Part shown: one piece after another, positions 10,048-17,306 of the stretch
How positions within the stretch are numbered: the first letter of the stretch is position 1
Layout of the letters: each line of letters opens with the position of its first letter
Assembly: GCA_031287575.1 (NCBI GenBank)
Contig: JAITSV010000006.1
Span: 51,346 to 115,345, forward strand
Source: Desulfovibrio sp.
Lineage (GTDB): Bacteria; Desulfobacterota; Desulfovibrionia; Desulfovibrionales; Desulfovibrionaceae
DNA: 64,000 nt
Direction: 5' to 3'
Position numbers and translations under genes: made by a program
The notes under the pieces: model-generated
Seen by the model: only the letters and a program-made list of their open reading frames with translations
Databases searched by the model: none
What the model was told of the DNA's origin: nothing

Positions 10048-10572
10048 TCAGTACAGTTCGGCAGGGCTCACCGGACGGGCCGGTCGGCGGACGGCGGTAC
10101 GCTTCGCGGTGGAAGCATCGTCGTCCGCCGTGCGACAGACCGCCTCGTCGTGGGGGGCCAGGGGCTGATCACCCTCCATGAGGGTGGCCAGGGTGGTCTC
10201 TTCCAGCGAACGTTCCAGCGCCTGCGACGCACGCACCCAGGCCGATCTGGTCAGGCACGAGGCCCGCCGGGCGCAGGCATTGGCATCGCCGGAGCAGCAG
10301 ACGGTAAGCTGGATGCCCCCTTCCATCAGACGCACGATCTCGCCCAGGGTGATCTCTTCGGGGGTGCGGGCCAGCATGTGCCCGCCAGAGGCCCCGCGAG
10401 AACTGCGCGTCAACCCGCCGCGCTTCAGGGTCTTGAGGATCTGTTCGATGAACTGGACCGTCACGCCGGTGTGCTGGGACAGCGCCGTGGTGGTCATGGG
10501 AGCCTCTTCGCCGTGCATGGCCAAAGCAAGAAGGATGCGCGCCGCGTATCGTGTCTTTGCTGCAAGCTTCAT
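10048..10572 (-). CDS. Rrf2-family transcriptional regulator A
   Basis: The start at 10572 gives the family's usual opening MKLAAKTRYAARILLALA; ATG codons slightly upstream are less likely. 174 aa. Winged helix-turn-helix (LSQHTGVTVQFIEQILKTLKRGGL), the RSSRGASGGHML wing, and a Cys cluster (CC-x6-C-x5-C) at the place where IscR/NsrR/RsrR-type members bind an Fe-S cluster. It probably senses redox state, sulfide or Fe-S status. It is transcribed divergently from a second Rrf2 gene about 750 bp away. The C-terminal tail of about 50 residues is polar and not conserved. The targets are not shown by the sequence. Confidence 0.88.
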   Translation of the reverse strand: MKLAAKTRYAARILLALAMHGEEAPMTTTALSQHTGVTVQFIEQILKTLKRGGLTRSSRGASGGHMLARTPEEITLGEIVRLMEGGIQLTVCCSGDANACARRASCLTRSAWVRASQALERSLEETTLATLMEGDQPLAPHDEAVCRTADDDASTAKRTAVRRPARPVSPAELY

Positions 10573-10657
10573 GATGTTGGGTCCCGCGCCCGTCACTCGA
10601 CGCCGCATCACACGAAACGGCGTAAAAAGAGTGAGCTATTACATAAGTATGGGAAAC

Positions 10658-10686
10658 TTCTTACAGAAAATATCCTCCTTTGTCAA
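10658..10686 (-). promoter_or_regulatory. Possible sigma-70 promoter of Rrf2 gene A
   Basis: On the minus strand TTGACA (10681-10686) is followed after 17 nt by TAAGAA (10658-10663). The -35 is perfect and the -10 is weak. It lies about 85 nt upstream of the chosen start codon. Confidence 0.4.
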
Positions 10687-11139
10687 TAGGAATTAAAAAA
10701 ATTCGCTTTCACTGCACATGCTGAAAATCGGCTGAAACGTCAGGATGTTAGTATCCATTAACCTTGGAAAAAATGAAAATGAGTAAATAAAAACAATCAG
10801 TTTTCAATATATAAAGTGACGCTCTCACGCGTGCATGAAAAATATGCTCTCATAAAAAGCAGTGAATGCTCAGAAAGATAGTGCAAGCGACGCATTTCCT
10901 TCCTTCACCGTGTTCGGTACCCGCCTTGGCCCCCATGCATTCACGCCTTCCCGGCCTCCATGCCATACCGCCACCGCGACGCTGGTCCACGCCTCACAAC
11001 CCGAAAGGGGCACGCCTGCCCCCGTCCGTACGTGGCCCCTGCTCACCTGGCGCAAGCCAAACAAGAAATATTTTTCACAATCCAAAAATAACACTATGAA
11101 TTCAAAGTGTTGAAAAATCCCCCTTTTTTCGGGGGGTGC

Positions 11140-11167
11140 TTGACACCTAAATTCGGATGGGTTTAAT
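11140..11167 (+). promoter_or_regulatory. Sigma-70 promoter of the Rrf2-SQR-DUF1641 operon
   Basis: TTGACA (11140-11145), 16-nt spacer, TTTAAT (11162-11167, five of six consensus bases). It lies about 150 nt upstream of the Rrf2 B start and directly before the palindrome at 11178-11206. Confidence 0.65.
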
Positions 11168-11177
11168 TCATACGAAA

Positions 11178-11206
11178 TTAATCTGATTCGAAAGGATTCG
11201 GATTAA
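11178..11206 (+). promoter_or_regulatory. Imperfect 29-bp palindrome, probable Rrf2 operator
   Basis: The arms TTAATCTGATTC (11178-11189) and GATTCGGATTAA (11195-11206) match as inverted repeats at 10 of 12 positions around a 5-nt centre. The site begins about 11 nt after the -10 box, so it would overlie the initiation region. This fits autoregulation by the Rrf2 protein encoded 115 bp downstream. The assignment is inference from position and symmetry. Confidence 0.55.
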
Positions 11207-11320
11207 CAGAAACAAAATTGCATCAATATACATACGATCAACCCCGGAATCTCCCGGTCAACAGCCCCACCGCGCCCCGGCGCGCCGCCCTCGCCCCCCG
11301 CACAGGCACTGGAGAACGGC

Positions 11321-11890
11321 ATGAGAATTTCCTCCACGGTGCATTACGCATCCCGGCTGCTGGTCAACCTTGCCCTGCACTGCCCGCAGGACGGACCCCT
11401 TTCCGCCTCCGAACTTGCCGAACACACGGGCATTTCCGTCAAGTTCATCGAAAAGATCATCCGCCAGCTGCGCACGGCGGGCATGGTCCGCAGCGTACGC
11501 GGTGCCGCCGGTGGCCACGTGCTGACCATGAACCCCGACGACGTGACCCTGGGCGACGTGCTGCGGGTGGTTGAAGGTGGCGTACAGCCGCCCAACTGCT
11601 GCGTGGGTGCCGACTGCGACGACACCCCCTGCCGCTGCAAGGCCGCCTGGACCAGCGCCGCCAAGGCCCTGGAAGAAACCCTGGACCAGTTCACCCTTAC
11701 CGACATCATGCACGGCGCCGAACGTCCCGACGACTGCGCCCACATGGCCTCCGACGGGGACACGGACGCACGTCCCGCTCCCCAGCCCAAGCTGAACGGC
11801 AACAAGCCGCTGAACACGCCGCGATACGGCAGAACGCCCCGTGCCCTGCGGGGCTGCAATACCCGAATCTGCTCTCACCAAAGCCAATAA
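11321..11890 (+). CDS. Rrf2-family transcriptional regulator B
   Basis: 189 aa; the ATG is preceded by GGAGAACGGC. Opens MRISSTVHYASRLLVNLAL, then the helix-turn-helix LAEHTGISVKFIEKIIRQL and the wing RSVRGAAGGHVL. The Cys cluster reads CC-x4-C-x4-C-x-C, denser than in Rrf2 A and able to hold an Fe-S cluster or to sense sulfide or persulfide. First gene of an operon with the SQR-like flavoprotein, whose start codon is 18 nt downstream, so it is probably the local regulator of sulfide or polysulfide handling. The last 50 residues are polar and of low complexity. Confidence 0.88.
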   Translation: MRISSTVHYASRLLVNLALHCPQDGPLSASELAEHTGISVKFIEKIIRQLRTAGMVRSVRGAAGGHVLTMNPDDVTLGDVLRVVEGGVQPPNCCVGADCDDTPCRCKAAWTSAAKALEETLDQFTLTDIMHGAERPDDCAHMASDGDTDARPAPQPKLNGNKPLNTPRYGRTPRALRGCNTRICSHQSQ

Positions 11891-11908
11891 GTGAAGGAGT
11901 AACCTGGC

Positions 11909-13150
11909 ATGAAGAAACTGCTCATTCTTGGGGCAGGTGCCGGCGGCACCATGCTCGCCACCAAAATGAGGAAAAAGCTCAGCGAGCGTGAATGGGAGAT
12001 CACGGTCATCGACCGCGACCTCACTCACCATTATCAGCCCGGCTGGCTGTTCATACCCTTCGGCATCGACACCCCCAAGGGTTGCGAGAAGCCCAAGAAG
12101 GACTTCATCCCCCGCGGCGTCAACTTCGTGAAGGATACCATCACCAACGTGGATCCGGAAGCGAAGGTGGTCACCTGTGAAGGCGGCAAGTACAGCTACG
12201 ACTGGGTGGTCATCGCCACCGGTTGCCGCATCGCCCCCGACGAAGTGGAAGGCCTGCTGGACGACTGGCGCGGCAACATCCACGACTTCTACACCCCCGA
12301 CGGCGCCGCCGCCCTGCTGCCCAAGCTGAAGAACTTCAAGAAGGGCCGCCTCGTCCACCACATCTGCGAAACCCCCATCAAGTGCCCCGTCGCGCCGCTG
12401 GAGTTCATCTACCTGGCCGACTGGTACTTCACCAAGATGGGCGTGCGCGACAACATCGAAATCGAACTGGTCACCCCGCTGACCGGCGCCTTCACCAAGC
12501 CGGTGGCCGCCAAGATCCTGGGTGAACTGTGCGAGAAGAAGAACATCAAGGTTACCCCCAACTTCGTGGTGGACAGCGTTGACGCGGGCAACAAGACCAT
12601 CGCCTCCGTCACCGGCGACGAGATCAACTACGATCTGCTCGTCACCATTCCCCCGAACATGGGCCAGCAGTTCCTGATCGATTCGGACATCGCCGATCCC
12701 ATGGGCTTCATGGATACCGACAAGGGCACCCTGAAGTCCAAGAAGTACCCCAACATGTACGTCATCGGCGACACCACCAACGTGCCGACCTCCAAGGCCG
12801 GTTCCGTGGCCCACTACGAGGCCGACATCATCGCCGAAAACCTGATGTCCGACATCGACGGCAGCGAGCACTACCACCACTTCGACGGTCACTCCACCTG
12901 CTTCATCGTGACCGGCTACGAAAAGGCCTCGCTCATCGACTTCAGCTACGACGTGGAACCGCTGCCCGGCATGTTCCCCTTCCCCGGCGTGGGCCCCTGC
13001 GCGCTGCTGGGCGAAAGCCACATCAACTACTGGGGCAAGCTGATGTTCAAGTGGGTGTACTACAGCCTGATGCTGAAGGGTCACGAGTTGCCGTTCGAGC
13101 CGAACATGTACCTGCACGGCAAGGACACTTCCCTGATGCGGAAGAAGTAA
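11909..13150 (+). CDS. SQR-like FAD-dependent oxidoreductase
   Basis: 413 aa with a strong ribosome binding site (AAGGAG). An N-terminal dinucleotide-binding motif (LLILGAGAGGTMLA), a second nucleotide-binding region ending in VIATGCRIAP, and the FAD-closing motif YVIGDTTNVPTSK place it in the sulfide:quinone oxidoreductase group of the glutathione-reductase superfamily. Cys159 in PIKCPVAPLEFIYL matches one redox-active Cys of type II SQR. The other, in the GDC-x3-PTSK motif, is Thr289 here. The C-terminus (KWVYYSLMLKGHELPF) resembles the amphipathic membrane anchor of SQR. It may oxidise sulfide or polysulfide by a changed route, or use another substrate. It is followed by a DUF1641 gene, a frequent partner. 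Confidence 0.82.
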   Translation: MKKLLILGAGAGGTMLATKMRKKLSEREWEITVIDRDLTHHYQPGWLFIPFGIDTPKGCEKPKKDFIPRGVNFVKDTITNVDPEAKVVTCEGGKYSYDWVVIATGCRIAPDEVEGLLDDWRGNIHDFYTPDGAAALLPKLKNFKKGRLVHHICETPIKCPVAPLEFIYLADWYFTKMGVRDNIEIELVTPLTGAFTKPVAAKILGELCEKKNIKVTPNFVVDSVDAGNKTIASVTGDEINYDLLVTIPPNMGQQFLIDSDIADPMGFMDTDKGTLKSKKYPNMYVIGDTTNVPTSKAGSVAHYEADIIAENLMSDIDGSEHYHHFDGHSTCFIVTGYEKASLIDFSYDVEPLPGMFPFPGVGPCALLGESHINYWGKLMFKWVYYSLMLKGHELPFEPNMYLHGKDTSLMRKK

Positions 13151-13163
13151 GCCGGAGGCGCAA

Positions 13164-13865
13164 ATGACCAACGAAGAACTCATTCTCCAGCGCCTCGAGG
13201 CCATGGAAGAGCGGATCGCCTTCCTGCACGAGCGCGCGATGGGCACCAAATACTTCATCGAAGAAGTGACGCCCATCGGCAACCACGCCTTCCGCCTGAT
13301 GGTGGAAGAATTGCAGGACGTGCACGGCCGGGTGCATCTCGACGACATCTTCGAGTTGCTGCGCCGTGGGCTGCGTAGCGTCCCCAACCTGAACTACTGC
13401 CTCGACCAGCTGGAAAACCTCATCGACCTGTGGCGCACCATGCACCCGGCGGTGGCCCCCACCTGGCCCCACATCATCGAGGGGCTTGGCAAGTGGGAGC
13501 AGGACGGCGTGTTCGCCAAGCTGTCGGCCCTGAAGGGCGCGGGCGGCAAGGTGCTGGACGCCAACACCCCCGAAGGCATCGAGAAGATGGGCGACGCGCT
13601 CGCCTTCATGACCGTGCTGCTGCAAAAGCTGGCCGATCCCAACGTGCAGGTCTTCCTGGCCCGCGCGGTGGACATGCTGGCCAAGCTGGACCTGTCGCAG
13701 GCCAAGCCCGTGGGCATGTTCGGCATGGTCGGCGCCCTCGGTTCCAAGGAAGCCAAGGAAGGCCTTGGTGTCGCCATGGAAGTGCTGAAGGGCCTCGGCG
13801 CGCTGAAGGGCGACGGCTGCTGCGCCTGCGGCTGCGCTTCGCACGCCCCGGCCAAGAACGACTAG
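13164..13865 (+). CDS. DUF1641 family protein
   Basis: 233 aa starting 14 nt after the SQR-like gene (CGGAGG ribosome binding site). It is mainly helical, with a DUF1641-type core around residues 80-210 (conserved GMFGMVGAL and repeated KEAKEGLGVAMEVLKGLG), and ends in a Cys-rich tail (CCACGCASH) that could bind metal or persulfide. The family has no established activity but repeatedly neighbours SQR-like flavoproteins and formate dehydrogenases, so a role as accessory or membrane-docking partner of the flavoprotein is inferred. It is the last gene before a strong terminator. Confidence 0.82.
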   Translation: MTNEELILQRLEAMEERIAFLHERAMGTKYFIEEVTPIGNHAFRLMVEELQDVHGRVHLDDIFELLRRGLRSVPNLNYCLDQLENLIDLWRTMHPAVAPTWPHIIEGLGKWEQDGVFAKLSALKGAGGKVLDANTPEGIEKMGDALAFMTVLLQKLADPNVQVFLARAVDMLAKLDLSQAKPVGMFGMVGALGSKEAKEGLGVAMEVLKGLGALKGDGCCACGCASHAPAKND

Positions 13866-13876
13866 CGACATTGAAC

Positions 13877-13916
13877 GGACCCGCCGTTGCCCCCCTTGGC
13901 ACGGCGGGTCCTTTTT
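13877..13916 (+). terminator. Rho-independent terminator
   Basis: Perfect 11-bp stem GGACCCGCCGT (13877-13887) / ACGGCGGGTCC (13901-13911) followed by TTTTT. It ends the Rrf2-SQR-DUF1641 transcript. Confidence 0.93.
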
Positions 13917-13942
13917 ACACCCATCTTGTGAAGGAGTTATCA

Positions 13943-14329
13943 ATGTCCGCGCCAAACATGAGTGCCACCCGCCGTCGCGTACTCGTCGTTGACAACGACC
14001 CGACCGAGCGCGAACGCCTTGCCGGTCTGCTGACGGCGGAAGGGCACGCCGTGCGCACAGCCGCCTCTACGCCAGAGGCGCTGGAGGCCGCCGCCAGCTT
14101 CCGTCCCGATGTGATCACCATGGAAATGGACCTGCCCAGCCCCGGCGGCACGGTGTTCTACGCCCGGCTGCGCCGCAGCCCCGCCCTGCGTGAAACCCCC
14201 GTGGTTGTGGTGAGTGGCGTGGGTCCGCGCCCGGCGCGCCTGGCTCGCCGCGTGACCACCCACCAGAAACCGGTGGCGCCCGCCGCCCTGCTGGACATCA
14301 TCCGCAGGTCCGTTCCGGCGCAAGCCTAG
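13943..14329 (+). CDS. Stand-alone receiver domain with Glu at the phospho-acceptor site
   Basis: 128 aa; the start at 13943 has AAGGAG 7 nt upstream. A single CheY-like receiver: the acidic pocket is reduced to D17/D19 (VVDNDPTE), Ser in VVVVSG and Lys in THQKPV are kept, but the position 44 residues after D17, where CheY has Asp57, is Glu61 (PDVITMEMDLP). Glu can mimic a phosphorylated state, so the protein may be constitutively active or phosphorylation-independent. It lies just after the terminator of the SQR operon and may be reached by read-through. There is no output domain and no kinase nearby. Confidence 0.85.
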   Translation: MSAPNMSATRRRVLVVDNDPTERERLAGLLTAEGHAVRTAASTPEALEAAASFRPDVITMEMDLPSPGGTVFYARLRRSPALRETPVVVVSGVGPRPARLARRVTTHQKPVAPAALLDIIRRSVPAQA

Positions 14330-14798
14330 CTCCACCGCAGGGACGATGCGACGGAGCGGCGGACACGTCTCCGCCGGGTCGCCGCCAGTCCACGAGTTGC
14401 CAGCACGGCAGCACTGCCGCGCAGCCGTTTGCTTCCCCGCCCCTACCCGCCTTTATCTGCCCCTACCTGCGCAGGTGAGCCATCCTCCTCCGGCTCCCCA
14501 TCTCCACCGAATCGATAGCACCGCTGCACCTCGATACCGGTTCACCTGCGCAATTCGGACCAAATTGGTCAAATTCATACTTGCACCGTAGGATTTGCGT
14601 ACCCCACACAGGGGACATGCTCTGTGCGGATGCGCCAAAAACTGCGGGGCCCCGTGCCTTTCGGCAGGGAGCCCCGCGCATTGCGTGCATCGGCCACGGT
14701 TGCGGCGCAAGGAGGTGGAAACCGCCGCGCGCGGCCTTAGCCCGGCGGCGCGGCAACACGGGGGTTGCCATCCCCGCCGCCGCGCCGCCTGCCACCGG
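14330..14798. other. Intergenic region with two hairpins and a palindrome
   Basis: No gene is supported. A small palindrome GACCAA-A-TTGGTC lies at 14558-14570, flanked by AATTCGGA (14552-14559) and AATTCATAC (14572-14580); both flanks also occur around the Rrf2 B promoter at 11150-11173. Inverted GC-rich arms occur at 14644-14677 and 14744-14789. Confidence 0.5.
14744..14789 (-). terminator. Hairpin after the Sel1-repeat gene
   Basis: Perfect 11-bp inverted repeat GGCGGCGCGGC (14744-14754) / GCCGCGCCGCC (14779-14789), 10 nt beyond the minus-strand stop. There is no T-run, so it may be a terminator or a 3'-end protecting structure. Confidence 0.4.
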
Positions 14799-15509
14799 TT
14801 ACTGGGCCGCACCCTCCGGCAGCGGGAAACAACGCAGCCAGCGCGCCGCAAGCTTTTCGGCCCGCGCCACGTCCTTGTCCTTCATCCTGTCTATCAGTTC
14901 GCGCCGGGCATCTCCGGCCTTGGCGAAACCCGCCGTCACGGCCAGGTCGAACCACATGTACGCGCGCACCTCGCTGGCGGGCACGCCCGCACCGTCACGA
15001 CACATGGTGCCGAGCAGGTGCATGGCCTTGCCATTGCCCAGGGTGGCCGCGCTGAGGAACAGTTCGCGCGCGACCTTGCGCGAGGTGGCGTCGGTGGCCT
15101 CGCCGTGGTAGGCAAGACCCACGTTGCAGCGGGCCTCGGCGGCCAGCAGGCGCGCCTTGCGGACAAAGTCGCGCTTGGCGGCCACCAGTTCCATGCCATA
15201 CTGCTTGTCGCGGAAGTCGGTGGGCAGATCGTCGTACACCGGTTCGCAGTTGTAGCCGCACTTGTCGGCCTTGCGGAACAGTTCCAGTGCCTTGCCGAAG
15301 TCCTGTGCCACGCCCTTGCCGGTGGCGTGCAGCACGCCGTAGAAGTTGAGTGCCTCGTGGTGCTCCGCCCTGGCGGCGCGGCCCAGCCACTGGGCGGCCT
15401 TGCCGAAGTCCTGCGCCACGCCGTTGCCTTCGTAGTACAGCATGCCAAGATTGAACTGGGCGCTTGCGTCGCCCGCCTCAGCCATCGCGAACATCTCCTG
15501 AACTTGCAT
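14799..15509 (-). CDS. Sel1-repeat (TPR-like) protein
   Basis: Start chosen at 15509 (MQVQEMFAMAEAG), with AGGGG 8 nt upstream; 236 aa. It is built of Sel1-like repeats with the typical A-x2-G-x2-x-A-x2-x-L-G-x2-Y pattern: SAQFNLGMLYYEGNGVAQDF near residue 17, EALNFYGVLHATGKGVAQDF near 53, then weaker units and AMHLLGTMCRDGAGVPASEV near 160. Such proteins are protein-interaction scaffolds. No signal peptide is visible, so a cytoplasmic place is likely. It is monocistronic and its partner is unknown. Confidence 0.8.
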   Translation of the reverse strand: MQVQEMFAMAEAGDASAQFNLGMLYYEGNGVAQDFGKAAQWLGRAARAEHHEALNFYGVLHATGKGVAQDFGKALELFRKADKCGYNCEPVYDDLPTDFRDKQYGMELVAAKRDFVRKARLLAAEARCNVGLAYHGEATDATSRKVARELFLSAATLGNGKAMHLLGTMCRDGAGVPASEVRAYMWFDLAVTAGFAKAGDARRELIDRMKDKDVARAEKLAARWLRCFPLPEGAAQ

Positions 15510-16112
15510 TGGCTTGCCCCTGTGTACTGAAAGGTTGGGAAATCCTGCCCCGGTGCTTTCGTGGTGGCCCCCGCCTCCGGCGCCATCCGGTTGCGGGTGC
15601 CGCGGCGGCAGCACCGCCGGGCCAACTTGGGAAACCTCTTCGCCTTGTTCCGGTAACCGGGCAACGCGGGGGCATGGTTCCGCGTAAGCCCAGCATGATC
15701 CAACGTAAGCCTTCAGTCCCCGGCACGGAGGCGCGGGTGGCAGTCCGCGTGTTCCGTTAATTCCTACCGTGCTGGTATGGGTTATTTCCTACCTAGCTGG
15801 TGTGATATTGTCAACGGGACTATCGAAAATTTCCTCAAAAAATATAGCGTTTAATTACGGCATGATAAAAAACAGGAGCGCCGGAATCCATGATTCCGGC
15901 GCTTTCGCGTGCCTTGCCATTCCGCAGAGGCTTCCGTTTCTCGCTGCTTGTTGCCAGGCCTTTCAACCCTGTAGCAACCCAATGAAATACAAACATATTC
16001 ATCTGTAATGAAGCATAAATCCTACCAAAACGGGGTGCAATACCGCACGACGACCACACCAGGCAGTACGCAGCGCGATTAACGCATCAGGCCGCGCAGC
16101 GCGATTACCGGA
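15510..16112. other. Intergenic region with promoter-like direct repeats and a terminator
   Basis: Holds a 19-bp direct repeat in two copies (15761-15779 and 15786-15804, three mismatches, 25-bp period) and, on the minus strand, a TTGACA box at 15809-15814 that could drive the Sel1 gene with the repeats as operator. The terminator hairpin at 15866-15902 follows. Open frames here are short and cross the terminator, and are not called. Confidence 0.45.
15866..15902 (-). terminator. Terminator after the ABC efflux operon
   Basis: Perfect 11-bp stem GCGCCGGAATC (15878-15888) / GATTCCGGCGC (15892-15902). On the minus strand it is followed by TCCTGTTTTTTATC; on the plus strand by only TTT. It lies about 210 nt after the last permease gene. 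Confidence 0.75.
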
Positions 16113-16122
16113 TCAGGCCGCG
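16071..16122 (-). repeat. 26-bp tandem duplication spanning a stop codon
   Basis: Two 26-bp copies (16071-16096 and 16097-16122) differ at two positions. The second includes the TGA of the downstream FtsX permease gene read on the minus strand. Confidence 0.9.
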
Positions 16123-17297
16123 CGCAGCGCGTCTACGATAACCAGCCGCGAAGCCTTGATGGCAGGCAGGATGCCCCCCAGGCAGCCCATGCCCGTGCCG
16201 AACAGCAGCGACCATACGGCAATGCGCGGGCTGAGGGTGAAGCTGAACGCCAGTTCCGAGAAGGTCTGGAAATTCATGGTGGATATGGTCACCCATTGCA
16301 GGCTGGAGGCCAGCAGCAGGCCAATGCCCCCGCCGCTGCCGCCCAGCAGCAGCGATTCCAGCAGAAAGGCCCGCAGGATGTCCCGGCGCTGAAAGCCGAT
16401 GGCCCGCAGCGTGCCTATCTCGCGCACCCGGTTGGCCACGGCGGCGTGCATGGTGATCATGGCCCCGATGATGGCCCCCAGCGAGAAGATGGCGGGCAGC
16501 ATGGTGCCCAGCACGCCAAGGAACTTGGCCATCATTTCCGACTGTTCCTCGTAGAAGCGGGTCTCGCGCTTGCCTTCCAGTTGCAGGCGCGGGTCCGCCG
16601 CCAGGCCCGCGCGCAGACCGTCCAGCCCCCCCGTTCCCTCGGACCCGCCGCGTTCGTTCATGCGCGCCACCACCACGGAATAGGACGAACGGCGGAAGGC
16701 AGCCATCAACTGGTCCACGTCGCCCCACACCTCCGAGCTGAAGCCGGTGGCCCCGGCCTCGAAAATGCCCACCACGGTCCAGTCGCGCAGGCCGAAACGC
16801 AGGCTTTCGCCAATGCCGGTGCCGCTGAACCGCCGGGCAATGCTTTCCCCGGCGATGATCTCCGACGTGCCGAAGCGCGGCATGCGCCCTTCCTTCAGCT
16901 TCACCTGCGGGCGCAGCTCCAGCGAATGGGGGCCGATGCCCCGGATGACCACGTTGGACGGCTTGGTGGTGCCGCGCTTGTTCAGGGTGATCAGCACCAC
17001 CAGTTCGCGCGCGGCCAGCGGCCCGCCGTCGGCGGCGCGGGCCACCTGGGGCAGGCTTTCCGCCAGCGGGGCCTGGTCGCGGTCCACCGAGCTTTCCATT
17101 TCGGCCTTGGCCCCCTGCCGCAGCAGCACCACGTTGTCGGGCGATCCGGTAAGCACCAGGGTGGTGCGCAACCCCTCGGACAGCATGAGCATGGCCGCGA
17201 ACACGAACACCACCAGCGCCATGCCCCCCACGGTAAGGGCCGTGGTCAGGCGACGCGCCAGCATGTTGCGCAGGCTGTACGAGAAGAGCGAGGCCAT
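16113..17297 (-). CDS. ABC transporter permease, FtsX/MacB type (second)
   Basis: 394 aa. A transmembrane helix at the N-terminus (TVGGMALVVFVFAAMLML), a large periplasmic domain of about 220 residues, then three C-terminal helices around IFSLGAIIGAMITMHAAVANRVREIGTLRAIGF, LLLGGSGGGIGLLLAS and SLLFGTGMGCLGGILPAIKAS. This is the MacB_PCD plus FtsX layout of mechanotransmission ABC systems, which drive periplasmic events rather than classic transmembrane transport. It begins 9 nt after the sister permease. The 3' end is tandemly duplicated. Confidence 0.9.
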   Translation of the reverse strand: MASLFSYSLRNMLARRLTTALTVGGMALVVFVFAAMLMLSEGLRTTLVLTGSPDNVVLLRQGAKAEMESSVDRDQAPLAESLPQVARAADGGPLAARELVVLITLNKRGTTKPSNVVIRGIGPHSLELRPQVKLKEGRMPRFGTSEIIAGESIARRFSGTGIGESLRFGLRDWTVVGIFEAGATGFSSEVWGDVDQLMAAFRRSSYSVVVARMNERGGSEGTGGLDGLRAGLAADPRLQLEGKRETRFYEEQSEMMAKFLGVLGTMLPAIFSLGAIIGAMITMHAAVANRVREIGTLRAIGFQRRDILRAFLLESLLLGGSGGGIGLLLASSLQWVTISTMNFQTFSELAFSFTLSPRIAVWSLLFGTGMGCLGGILPAIKASRLVIVDALRAA

Positions 17298-17306
17298 GCC
17301 GTTCCC

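Larger units (their letters stand above)
10573..11320. other. AT-rich divergent regulatory region between two Rrf2 genes
   Basis: This 748-bp stretch is far richer in A+T than its surroundings. It contains a probable minus-strand promoter (10658-10686) and a plus-strand promoter with a palindrome (11140-11206). Small open frames at 10862-11113 have no family resemblance and no ribosome binding site. Another feature is an A/T-rich tract at 10690-10850. Confidence 0.6.

Noticed and set aside
15769..16008. 79-codon plus-strand open frame before the ABC operon terminator
   Set aside because: It runs through the terminator hairpin and begins with a non-standard start without a ribosome binding site.
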